Position numbers and translations under genes: made by a program. Positions 1 to 7,247 of a DNA stretch of 9,788 nt are shown one piece after another; position 1 is the stretch's first letter; every line of letters starts with the position of its first letter. The notes beneath the pieces are model-generated. The model saw only the letters and a program-made list of their open reading frames with translations, did not search any database and was not told the origin of the DNA. Where the stretch lies: assembly GCA_905182825.1 (NCBI GenBank), contig CAJJDJ010000198.1, positions 1 to 9,788 on the forward strand, given 5' to 3'. Source of the stretch: Thiotrichaceae bacterium UBA7359 (GTDB taxonomy: Bacteria; Pseudomonadota; Gammaproteobacteria; Eutrophobiales; Eutrophobiaceae).

Positions 1-176
1 CTGATTCGTATATGATGATCGCATTTAGGACAAACATGGTTATTCCTATTGAGTTCTGCGCGATACAATACGGAGTTACATTCTGGGCACTTTGTCCAAA
101 CACCCTCTGGAACGGTGCGTCGTGAAATTCCATTGATTTTTTTTTGCGAGGGTAATATTTTTTTAAACCAACTCAT
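1..176 (-). CDS. accD: Acetyl-CoA carboxylase carboxyltransferase beta subunit, N-terminal part (cut by window edge)
   Basis: AccD is the beta subunit of the carboxyltransferase half of acetyl-CoA carboxylase. With AccA it moves the carboxyl group from biotin to acetyl-CoA, giving malonyl-CoA for fatty acid synthesis in the cytoplasm. Only the first 58 codons are present, read on the minus strand from an ATG at 176. They begin MSWFKKILPS and continue with the family's RRTVPEGVWTKCPEC and CPKCDHHIRI segments. The four zinc-ribbon cysteines are Cys30, Cys33, Cys49 and Cys52, spaced as in E. coli AccD. The ATG lies 9 nt after the trpA stop codon with only a weak GGA upstream, which suggests translational coupling to trpA. 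The 5' coding part holds runs of nine and seven A residues. The rest of the gene runs off the left edge. Confidence 0.95.
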   Translation of the reverse strand, partial: MSWFKKILPSQKKINGISRRTVPEGVWTKCPECNSVLYRAELNRNNHVCPKCDHHIRI

Positions 177-185
177 TTATACATT

Positions 186-995
186 TCATCCAATATTATT
201 TAGTGCCGTTCGCAAAGAACGCATGAATGATGATATTTCTAACTTCATTTTTTCACTGTTCTCAGCATGTGCTGCGATTCTTTCAACTAAGGCGCTACCC
301 ACAATAACTGCATCACATACTCTTCCGACATCTTCAGCTATTTGCGGATCTTTAATTCCAAACCCAACACCAAGAGGCAATAAAGTTTTACTACGAATCT
401 CATTCAGCTTATCCTTAATCGAGTTGACATCCAGTTGACTACTACCTGTTACTCCCTTCAACGAGACATAATACAGAAAGCCTGTAGCAACTTCACAAAT
501 TCTATCTAAGCGTCGACCTTGCGTCGTAGGTGAAATAAGAAATATTTGATCGATGCCATATGGTTTCAAAACTTCACCAAATTCAGCAGACTCTTCAGGC
601 GGCAAATCAACAACAATCAGAGCATCAACGCCTACATTTGCCGCTTTCTTTACAAAAATTTCATAGCCCATCACTTCAATAGGGTTTAAATAGCCCATTA
701 ATATAATAGGAGTAGATTCATTTTTGATTCTAAACTTTTTAACCATGTTAAATACATCATCAGTATTCGTACCATTTGACAAGGCGCGTTCACTCGCACG
801 TTGTATCACTGGCCCATCGGCCATAGGATCTGAAAAAGGCACGCCTAACTCAATAATATCTGCTCCTGCTTCTGTTAGAACATGCATTAATTCAACAGTT
901 ATGTCGAATGATGGATCGCCTGCAGTGATAAATGGAATAAGTGCTTTTTTCTTATTATTTTTAAGTGCGCTAAAACACGCTTTAATTCTGCTCAT
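186..995 (-). CDS. trpA: Tryptophan synthase alpha chain
   Basis: TrpA cleaves indole-3-glycerol phosphate to glyceraldehyde 3-phosphate and indole, and passes the indole through a tunnel to TrpB in the alpha2-beta2 complex. The 269-residue product is full length for the family. It opens with the typical ALIPFITAGDP segment. The catalytic acids fall in DIIELGVPFSDPMADGP: Glu49 and Asp60, the same numbers as in Salmonella TrpA. The phosphate-binding segments PLGVGFGI and VIVGSALV are present near the C terminus. The ATG at 995 has no strong Shine-Dalgarno sequence. The gene follows the small HTH gene after a 45-nt gap and precedes accD by 9 nt. The usual close trpB-trpA coupling is interrupted here. 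Confidence 0.98.
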   Translation of the reverse strand: MSRIKACFSALKNNKKKALIPFITAGDPSFDITVELMHVLTEAGADIIELGVPFSDPMADGPVIQRASERALSNGTNTDDVFNMVKKFRIKNESTPIILMGYLNPIEVMGYEIFVKKAANVGVDALIVVDLPPEESAEFGEVLKPYGIDQIFLISPTTQGRRLDRICEVATGFLYYVSLKGVTGSSQLDVNSIKDKLNEIRSKTLLPLGVGFGIKDPQIAEDVGRVCDAVIVGSALVERIAAHAENSEKMKLEISSFMRSLRTALNNIG

Positions 996-1040
996 AATGT
1001 CTTAATTTGAATGTCAGGGTATGCTACTTTACTGTTCAAG

Positions 1041-1232
1041 TTACTCTTTTAAATCCAACTTCACTTCAAGCAACTCGATAGCCATATCGGGTATTTCTTT
1101 ATTATTTTTTGACTCACGTGATAACAACCAATTATCCACTTCTGCGCGTTTGACTTTTAGTAATTCAGCAAGTCTCAGACGATCCAAATCTTGTTCAGTC
1201 ATTATCTCCATCAAACGCTCACGATTATTCAT
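1041..1232 (-). CDS. Small putative helix-turn-helix DNA-binding protein between trpB and trpA
   Basis: This 63-residue product has no function I can name. Residues about 19-36 (RLAELLKVKRAEVDNWLL) fit a Cro/XRE-like helix-turn-helix: a first helix with an LAELL core, a short turn, and a recognition helix ending in the common NWL pattern. A Lys/Asn/Glu-rich linker follows, then a likely closing helix (IPDMAIELLEVKLDLK). I chose the ATG at 1232, which lies 16 nt after the trpB stop and has a purine-rich CGAGAA about 9-10 nt upstream. A longer frame starting at 1322 would overlap the trpB 3' end, and its first 30 residues look like out-of-frame trpB sequence. The position inside the trp cluster suggests co-transcription. 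A regulatory role is inference only; the protein is too small for an effector domain. Confidence 0.72.
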   Translation of the reverse strand: MNNRERLMEIMTEQDLDRLRLAELLKVKRAEVDNWLLSRESKNNKEIPDMAIELLEVKLDLKE

Positions 1233-1248
1233 AGTTTCTAATTCTCGT

Positions 1249-2487
1249 TTAAAGTGTAATACCTTCATGCGCGGCAACCGTATGGATGTCTTTATCCCCT
1301 CGACCCGATAAATTTGCAACAATTATCGCATCTTTATTCATTTCCGGAGCAATTTTTGCTGTATAAGCCAATGCATGACTAGACTCTAAAGCAGGAATAA
1401 TACCCTCAATACGCGTCAAATCATGAAAAGCCTGCAATGCTTCATCATCTGTGACAGACACATATTTAACTCGTCCAGTATCCTTTAACCAAGCATGCTC
1501 CGGGCCGACACCTGGATAATCCAATCCCGCCGAGATACAGTGTGTTTCAATTATTTGACCATATTTATCTTCCATTAGATAAGTTCGGTTTCCGTGTAAA
1601 ACGCCAGGTTTCCCAGCACTTAAAGGAGCGGCATGATGTCCTGTTTCAATACCTTCTCCGGCTGCCTCAACACCATAAATAGAAACTTCTTTATCATCTA
1701 AAAAAGGATGAAACAATCCAATAGCATTAGAACCTCCACCAACACAGGCAACCAAAGCTTTTGGTAGACAGCCAACTTGGTCCAAGCATTGTTGGCGTGC
1801 TTCACATCCAACTATTGCATTAAAATCTCTCACCATTGTTGGATATGGATGAGGACCAGCAACAGTACCGATGATATAAAATGTGTCATCCACATTGGTC
1901 ACCCAATCACGCATAGCTTCATTCAGTGCATCCTTCAATGTTTTTGAACCGGCTTCAACTGGAACAACAGTTGCTCCTAGCAACTTCATACGAAAGACAT
2001 TCATAGCCTGTCTTTGAATATCCTCAGCACCCATATAGACGATACATTCCATCCCATAGCGAGCTGCAACTGTTGCCGCTGCGACACCATGCTGACCAGC
2101 ACCAGTCTCTGCAATAACACGTCGTTTTCCCATTAATTTAGCCAAAAGGGCTTGGCCAACTGTATTGTTTATTTTATGAGCACCGGTATGATTCAAATCT
2201 TCACGTTTCAAATAAATTTGAGCACCACCAAGTTGCTTACTCCAGCGTTCTGCATGATATAAAGGTGATGGCCGTCCAACATAGTGCTTTAAATCATGTT
2301 TATATTCGGCAATAAAATCAGGATCATTCTGATATTTTTTGTATGCTTTCTCAAGTTCTTCTAACGGTCCCATTAAGGTTTCAGAAACAAATCGACCACC
2401 ATAAGGACCAAAGTGTCCACGCTTATCCGGCATACTCTTAAACGATTTCATTTCTAGCGTATTTATTTTTTTATTCTTTTCAGGCAT
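1249..2487 (-). CDS. trpB: Tryptophan synthase beta chain
   Basis: TrpB is the PLP enzyme that condenses indole with L-serine to give L-tryptophan, in complex with TrpA. From the ATG at 2487 the product has 412 residues. Family signatures are the start RGHFGPYGGRFVSETLM, the cofactor segment REDLNHTGAHKINN whose Lys105 forms the PLP Schiff base, the catalytic Glu127 in IAETGAGQHG, the phosphate loop GGGSNAIG, and the C-terminal NLSGRGDKD. The 2487 start overlaps the trpF stop by 8 nt (ATGCCTGA) and has a GTGAG purine element upstream, so translational coupling is likely. A GTG at 2499 is possible but overlaps trpF more. An ATG at 2451 would give 400 residues, closer to many homologues; the N-terminal 12 residues are the uncertain part. 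Confidence 0.97.
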   Translation of the reverse strand: MPEKNKKINTLEMKSFKSMPDKRGHFGPYGGRFVSETLMGPLEELEKAYKKYQNDPDFIAEYKHDLKHYVGRPSPLYHAERWSKQLGGAQIYLKREDLNHTGAHKINNTVGQALLAKLMGKRRVIAETGAGQHGVAAATVAARYGMECIVYMGAEDIQRQAMNVFRMKLLGATVVPVEAGSKTLKDALNEAMRDWVTNVDDTFYIIGTVAGPHPYPTMVRDFNAIVGCEARQQCLDQVGCLPKALVACVGGGSNAIGLFHPFLDDKEVSIYGVEAAGEGIETGHHAAPLSAGKPGVLHGNRTYLMEDKYGQIIETHCISAGLDYPGVGPEHAWLKDTGRVKYVSVTDDEALQAFHDLTRIEGIIPALESSHALAYTAKIAPEMNKDAIIVANLSGRGDKDIHTVAAHEGITL

Positions 2488-3109
2488 TAATAGTCTCACT
2501 AATAAATTTTTTAATTTTAATGGGATCTTTTATCCCTTTTTCTTTCTCTACACCACCACTTACATCTACAGCAAAAGGGTGTACTTGAGAAATCGCTTTT
2601 TTGACATTAGTTATACCCAACCCGCCAGCAAGTATAATCGGTTTCGATAAATCATTTGGGATGATATTCCAATCAAAAGCTTTTCCAGTACCACCAGGCA
2701 CTCCTCTCACATAAGCATCAAGCAATAGAGCCTTCGCTGTTGGATACTTTCCAACTTCATCATATAGGCAAACACCATTTTCCATTCTGACTGCCTTAAT
2801 ATAAGGCTTGTTGAATAAAGCGCAAGTCTGTTCCGTTTCTTGTCCATGAAACTGAATTGTATCAATCGCAACCTTTTCTATGACCTCATGGATATAAGTA
2901 TCATCCGCATCTACAAACAGACCAACACAATTAATAAAAGGTGAAATACTATCCGTGATTTGTTTGGCTAGACTAATCGAAATATAGCGTGGACTAGCCT
3001 TATAAAATACAAGACCAATTGCATCAGCTCCTGCTGCAACAGCAGAATTTGCATCCTCAACGTTTGTGATACCACATATTTTCACTCGAGTATGTTTTAA
3101 GTATTTCAT
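2480..3109 (-). CDS. trpF: Phosphoribosylanthranilate isomerase
   Basis: TrpF performs the Amadori rearrangement of N-(5'-phosphoribosyl)anthranilate to CdRP, the third committed step of tryptophan synthesis. The 209-residue product is a stand-alone TIM barrel of normal length, not fused to TrpC as in E. coli. The catalytic cysteine is Cys12 in RVKICGIT, and the catalytic acid is Asp131 in ALLLDAY. Other family segments are GLVFYKASPRYIS, IQFHGQE, GGTGKAFDW, ILAGGL and the closing VDVSGGVE phosphate-binding segment. The gene starts 25 nt after truA with only a weak AAAGAA upstream, and its TGA stop overlaps the trpB start. This gives a truA-trpF-trpB arrangement. Confidence 0.98.
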   Translation of the reverse strand: MKYLKHTRVKICGITNVEDANSAVAAGADAIGLVFYKASPRYISISLAKQITDSISPFINCVGLFVDADDTYIHEVIEKVAIDTIQFHGQETEQTCALFNKPYIKAVRMENGVCLYDEVGKYPTAKALLLDAYVRGVPGGTGKAFDWNIIPNDLSKPIILAGGLGITNVKKAISQVHPFAVDVSGGVEKEKGIKDPIKIKKFISETINA

Positions 3110-3134
3110 TTCTTTATTGCTATAAAATTAATTA

Positions 3135-3926
3135 TTAACGACAAATTTCAAATTTTTCTATTACCGATTTTGCACCCGGAATAGAAAACCTTTTCGGGTA
3201 CTCAATATTAACCAAATATAATCCATCAGGCGGTGCAGTTACGCCACCGACTGTTCTATCTTTAGCTGCTAATACCTCAGATGCCCAATTTACTTCTTTC
3301 TTACCTAGGCCGATAGTCATTAATACGCCAACTATATTTCTGACCATGTGATGAAGAAAAGCGTTTGCACTTAATGTAATAACTATCCAGTCTTCCCATT
3401 TATCAATCTCAAAATCATGTATTGTTCTGATAGGTGAGTTTGCCTGGCAAGCAATCGACCTATATGAAGTAAAATCATGTTGTCCAATAAAACAAGTTGA
3501 GGCTTGCTTCATCTTGACTAAATCAATCGGTCTAGATTCCCAAGAAGCCAAACCATTAAATATAGCTGGGCGTGCAGGTCGATTTAGAATTAAGTATTGA
3601 TATGTTCTTTGTTCTGCACTAAATCTAGCATGAAAATCATCTTTACTTTCTAATGCCCATATAACTGAGATATCTTTTGGGAGTATTGAATTTGTACCGC
3701 GTACCCAAGCTTGTGTATCTCTTATGGATGACGTTTCATAGTGAATAACCTGTTGAATCGCATGAACACCGGTATCAGTCCTTCCCGCACAATATATTCT
3801 AATACTTTCATTTGCGATAGTTGATAACGCTGTTTCTAAAGTCTGTTGTATGGTTGGTGAAATTGATTGCCTTTGCCAACCATAATAATTACAACCATTA
3901 TATTCAATTCCTAGTGCAATCTTCAT
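3135..3926 (-). CDS. truA: tRNA pseudouridine synthase A (positions 38-40)
   Basis: TruA converts uridines 38, 39 and 40 of the tRNA anticodon stem-loop to pseudouridine. The 263-residue product is of normal length. The catalytic aspartate is Asp51 in the invariant CAGRTDTGVHA motif. Further signatures are YNGCNYYGWQRQ near the N terminus, FHARFSAEQRTYQY in the middle, FLHHMVRNIVGVLM in the second lobe, and TAPPDGLYL with FSIP near the C terminus. In many gammaproteobacteria truA sits between fimV and trpF, as here; the tie is historical rather than functional as far as known. The ribosome-binding site before the ATG at 3926 is poor. The 93-nt gap to fimV leaves room for a separate promoter. 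Confidence 0.98.
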   Translation of the reverse strand: MKIALGIEYNGCNYYGWQRQSISPTIQQTLETALSTIANESIRIYCAGRTDTGVHAIQQVIHYETSSIRDTQAWVRGTNSILPKDISVIWALESKDDFHARFSAEQRTYQYLILNRPARPAIFNGLASWESRPIDLVKMKQASTCFIGQHDFTSYRSIACQANSPIRTIHDFEIDKWEDWIVITLSANAFLHHMVRNIVGVLMTIGLGKKEVNWASEVLAAKDRTVGGVTAPPDGLYLVNIEYPKRFSIPGAKSVIEKFEICR

Positions 3927-3948
3927 TCTGAACTAGTCATACTAATGA

Positions 3949-3976
3949 TTAATATAACTCTGTCGCATAAAGTAAA
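3949..3976 (-). promoter_or_regulatory. Weak sigma70-like promoter candidate for truA-trpFBA
   Basis: On the minus strand, TTTACT (3976-3971) and TATTAA (3954-3949) are separated by 16 nt, each matching four of six consensus bases. They lie in the 93-nt gap between fimV and truA, about 22 nt before the truA ATG. Such matches are frequent by chance in AT-rich DNA. No clear terminator hairpin with a T run was seen after fimV in the same gap, so read-through from fimV is equally possible. Confidence 0.2.
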
Positions 3977-4019
3977 TATTAATGTATGAGAGCTTTTAAT
4001 GGCTTAAACTTAGTTGTCT

Positions 4020-7000
4020 CTAGACCTGTTCTAAGAGATTTTCAGCTTGTTGTCGCTGTTCATCATTACCAACGTCCATAATTTCATCTGAAATAGTCTT
4101 AGCGCTATCCTTATCTCCTAATTCGACATAGGCCTTCAAAAGATCAAGCTTAGTTGCAACTTCATCTTCTAAAGTTTGCTCTCCTACTTGTACTTCCGCG
4201 GGAACAAAAGCAATATTTTCATCGTCGTTACTGCCCTGCTCAGCATTTTCTGTTATTTCAACTTTTTCATCAATATTAAGACTCATGCCATCTTCCATAT
4301 TTGATTCAAAATCTAAATTATTAACTTGAGCCGTTTCAGACTCTTTTATTATATTCATATCTAATTCTAAGTCTGATGTCTTATCCGTTCCTTCAGTTGA
4401 TTTATCAAACTCTATTTCTTTATTTTCATCTAATTTATTTGTAACTAGGTCTATTTCTAAACCGGAACCTTTAGACTCGCTTATTTCAATTTCAATGTTT
4501 TCATCTTCACTCATATCAAAATCAAGTAGAATGTCATCTCCATCCGTCGAATTAAGTCTACCCGTTTCATCTTCATCTAATTCACTTGTACCTAAGTCTA
4601 TTTCTAAAATAGGATCTTTCGACTCGCTTATTTCTATTTCAAGGTTCTCAACTTCACCCATATCAAAATCGAGTAGATTATCATCATCATCCGTCGAATT
4701 GAGTCTAGACGTTTCATCTTCATCTAATTCACTTGCACCTAGGTCTATTTCTAAAATAGAATCTTTCGACTCGCTTATTTCAATTTCAAAGTTCTCATTT
4801 TCACCTATATCAAAATCGATCAGATTATCATCATCATTTGCTTCAGTAGAAGCGCCCATACCAAGCTCTACAGTTTTATGTTCTTCTAGAATGTTAATAT
4901 TAAGACTCTCTGATTCAGATTCTGTTTTTAATCCAAGTAACTTAGAACTTTTTTCTTCTAAACTTGTGGCCGAAGTTACATTCAACAAGTTTTCAGCTTT
5001 TCCTGATGAGATGATATCTAGCATAGCTTCATCAGTTGATATTTCTTCGCCGACAACTGTATCAAAATCAAGACCTCCGTCTTCACTTCTTGCTTCACCA
5101 TCATCGGTTATATCAATAAATTCGCCAACATCATTCGCATCATCAACATCTTTTTCAAACAGGTCTCGATTAGGAGACATTTCAGACCACATAGCCATGA
5201 CCATAGACCAACTTTCATTGTCTTCACCAAATTTATCATATAAAAAATTGGCTTCTTGCTCGTAACTTTTCTTGTTAGCTGCGGTATAAAATACTTCTAG
5301 CAATTTCATATGATATTCAACATTATCAGGAAATTTATTCACCACATTACGTGCAAATGCTTCTGCTTCATCGAATTGTTCAAATGCAATATAAGTATTG
5401 ACTTCTTGCATCGGGTCTTCATATTGTGTTCCTTCAACTATCAGTGTCGCTTCCTCTACAACATCTAGATCTATTGTCGCTTTCGACATGTCTGTTTCTT
5501 CTTTTGAACCAGACTGTATACCTGAATTAAAAATGGTCACTCCCTCAGAATCTATCTGTTCATCGACAGCATTATCCAATTCGGGCAACGCTATTAATGT
5601 TTCATCTTCCGAATTAGACTGTAAATCAGTTACTACTTCAGAACCTGAGTCAAGTTCAGGCAATACTTCCTTCTCCATAGTGTCGTTAAGGACTATATTT
5701 TCGAAGGAAGTAGGTGTTTTTTTTCTAAATATTTTTATTACTAAAAAAAGAATAAGCACAAACGAAACTAGAACAACAGCAATTGTTAGTGTTAACACTT
5801 TGGGATCATCGAGAGAAACGTTCGGCAATGTTGTTGTAATTGTCCCAGTTGCCTCGTCGCCCATGATGCGATCAGAACTTGATGCTATTTCTGATTTAAT
5901 TACATCAACAACTTCTTCATCAACTGTTTCAAGTCTTTCTGCGTTATCGACTAGTAATTCATTTTTTGCAGTTTCTATCTCAACTATTTCGTCAAAGTCG
6001 TTCTCCATTAGTTCTATTTCTTCATCAATTGAATCAACTTCTACCCCAATCAAGTCATTTTGTTCGACTACCTGTCCTTGAAGCATAGCTAGCTTGTTAT
6101 CTTTTAGCGCCACCAAACGATTAAGATCTTCAAGTAACGTTTCAGACTCATCCATACGTTCCTGCAATTCCATCTGTTCATCGGTTAATCCCTGAATATC
6201 TTCAGCCAATATCAAGTTTTCAGGCAATGCCAAGTTTTCATCTAACATCAAGCCTTTGACTAACATTAAGTTTTTACCTCGTTCTCCATCTACATTAGAA
6301 ACTTCTTGTATTCTTTTGCCCGTATCTTCTGCTGTCACTAGTTTTAATTCAGAAACAAACAATTCATCCGCAGATGCTTCGAGAAAATCTGATGATTCAA
6401 GAGTTACATTTCTTACGGGACGTTCATTAAGCTTCATGGAAAAATCATTTTTAACACCAGACCAAGCAATGTTTTGTGCTTTCACCTCTGTTGATGCTTC
6501 TCCGCTAGTCAATGCATTAATCTCATTTTCGTTGGGCATACGTAGTATTTGGCCACGCTTTAACCCATTCATGTTTTGGTTGAAGAACGCTTGCGGATTT
6601 GCATGAAATAAGGCTGACATCATTTGATTCAAACTGATTGATGAGTCTCGACGGATTGATGATGCGATGGACCATAATGTGTCTAATTCATTTGTCGGCC
6701 CATAATCACCACTTGAATAATTTATACTTGACGAACTAATTGCTGAATTATTTGATTGATCAACTTTCTGTTCCCGAGCTCTTATGCCATCAGTTTCTAT
6801 TGTTGCCTCAGAAATATAACTAGTCGACTGATTTTCAGTAAACTCGCTAGCACTTGTCTTAGGATTGTATTGTGGAGGATCAAGTAAAACCGTATATTCA
6901 CGAAATAATTTTCCATTAGACCAACTAACTTCTATCAAAAAATTTAAAAAAGGTTCACGGATCGGTTTTTTACTATAAATGCTTATGTAATCAGGTGAAC

Positions 7001-7247
7001 GTCGTAAGGTAAATTCAAGTTCACTTAAAATAAATGGACGATCAATATTAGCTCTAGCAAAAGCTTCACTGTCAGCCAAACCAACATTAAGCGAATCAAG
7101 TTCATCAGCAGTAGGGGAAAGTAATTGAACCTTTGCACCAAACGGTTCATTAAATACTGAGTTTAATTCAATGTCACCTAAGCCTATACCAATAGCCATC
7201 TTTGGAGCTAAAGTTAATAACATGAATATGTATAGTTTACGTTTCAT
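4020..7247 (-). CDS. fimV: FimV-like polar hub / pilus assembly protein
   Basis: FimV is a bitopic inner-membrane protein that in Pseudomonas and relatives organises the cell pole and supports type IV pilus assembly and twitching. The 1075-residue product has a Lys/Arg-led signal sequence (about 1-20) followed by the FimV start GLGDIELNSVFNEPFGAKVQL. A LysM-like peptidoglycan-binding part lies at about 185-243 (DTLWSIASS to RGQILRMPNE) and a predicted coiled coil at about 352-397. One membrane helix is at about 482-506, followed by the basic KIFRKK. A TPR-like part (about 609-696) and the short FimV C-terminal helix pair (last ~46 residues, LDLLKAYVELGDKDSAKTI) are cytoplasmic. The linkers are very rich in Asp and Glu and carry two tandem repeats. 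An AAGGA precedes the ATG. Function is inferred from architecture and from the asd-fimV-truA context; pilus genes are not visible here. Confidence 0.92.
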   Translation of the reverse strand: MKRKLYIFMLLTLAPKMAIGIGLGDIELNSVFNEPFGAKVQLLSPTADELDSLNVGLADSEAFARANIDRPFILSELEFTLRRSPDYISIYSKKPIREPFLNFLIEVSWSNGKLFREYTVLLDPPQYNPKTSASEFTENQSTSYISEATIETDGIRAREQKVDQSNNSAISSSSINYSSGDYGPTNELDTLWSIASSIRRDSSISLNQMMSALFHANPQAFFNQNMNGLKRGQILRMPNENEINALTSGEASTEVKAQNIAWSGVKNDFSMKLNERPVRNVTLESSDFLEASADELFVSELKLVTAEDTGKRIQEVSNVDGERGKNLMLVKGLMLDENLALPENLILAEDIQGLTDEQMELQERMDESETLLEDLNRLVALKDNKLAMLQGQVVEQNDLIGVEVDSIDEEIELMENDFDEIVEIETAKNELLVDNAERLETVDEEVVDVIKSEIASSSDRIMGDEATGTITTTLPNVSLDDPKVLTLTIAVVLVSFVLILFLVIKIFRKKTPTSFENIVLNDTMEKEVLPELDSGSEVVTDLQSNSEDETLIALPELDNAVDEQIDSEGVTIFNSGIQSGSKEETDMSKATIDLDVVEEATLIVEGTQYEDPMQEVNTYIAFEQFDEAEAFARNVVNKFPDNVEYHMKLLEVFYTAANKKSYEQEANFLYDKFGEDNESWSMVMAMWSEMSPNRDLFEKDVDDANDVGEFIDITDDGEARSEDGGLDFDTVVGEEISTDEAMLDIISSGKAENLLNVTSATSLEEKSSKLLGLKTESESESLNINILEEHKTVELGMGASTEANDDDNLIDFDIGENENFEIEISESKDSILEIDLGASELDEDETSRLNSTDDDDNLLDFDMGEVENLEIEISESKDPILEIDLGTSELDEDETGRLNSTDGDDILLDFDMSEDENIEIEISESKGSGLEIDLVTNKLDENKEIEFDKSTEGTDKTSDLELDMNIIKESETAQVNNLDFESNMEDGMSLNIDEKVEITENAEQGSNDDENIAFVPAEVQVGEQTLEDEVATKLDLLKAYVELGDKDSAKTISDEIMDVGNDEQRQQAENLLEQV
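4416..4829 (-). repeat. Acidic 147-bp (49-residue) tandem repeat inside fimV
   Basis: Two consecutive units (4829-4683 and 4682-4536) each encode 49 residues with the pattern (D)N-L-x-D-F-D-x-G-E-x-E-N-x-E-I-E-I-S-E-S-K-D-x-I-L-E-I-D-L. A third, decayed unit (4535 to about 4416) keeps the first ~40 residues. By eye units 1 and 2 agree at roughly 85-90% of bases, so the duplication looks fairly recent. The unit length is a multiple of three, so copy changes keep the frame. It corresponds to about residues 807-944 of FimV, in the cytoplasmic acidic linker between the TPR part and the C-terminal domain. Confidence 0.9.
6205..6276 (-). repeat. Four 18-bp tandem units inside fimV (Leu-rich hexapeptide repeat)
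   Basis: Four adjacent 18-base units (6205-6222, 6223-6240, 6241-6258, 6259-6276 on the plus strand) share a core like AA(T/C)(A/G)(T/C)(C/T)AAG. On the coding strand they give about four imperfect hexapeptides in the run LMLVKG, LMLDEN, LALPEN, LILAED (about FimV residues 324-347). The stretch lies in the periplasmic part, just before the predicted coiled coil. The short in-frame unit suggests slippage-type expansion. Confidence 0.75.

Noticed and set aside
133..170. Runs of nine and seven A residues in the accD 5' coding part as a programmed slippage site
   Set aside because: The zero frame is intact and gives a normal AccD N terminus. A-rich Lys codons are expected in AT-rich genomes, and no downstream stimulatory structure was seen.
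49..438. Plus-strand frame across accD start and trpA end
   Set aside because: It spans two well-supported minus-strand genes and has no protein family features.
1233..1322. N-terminal extension of the small HTH frame (start at 1322, 93 residues)
   Set aside because: The extra 30 residues overlap the conserved trpB C-terminal codons in another frame. A plausible start with a purine-rich site lies at 1232, just after the trpB stop.
4495..6081. Long serine-rich plus-strand reading frames opposite fimV
   Set aside because: They are antisense shadows of the Asp/Glu/Ser-rich fimV codons (GAT/GAA/TCA read backwards as Ser and Phe-type codons) with no recognisable domain or ribosome-binding site.
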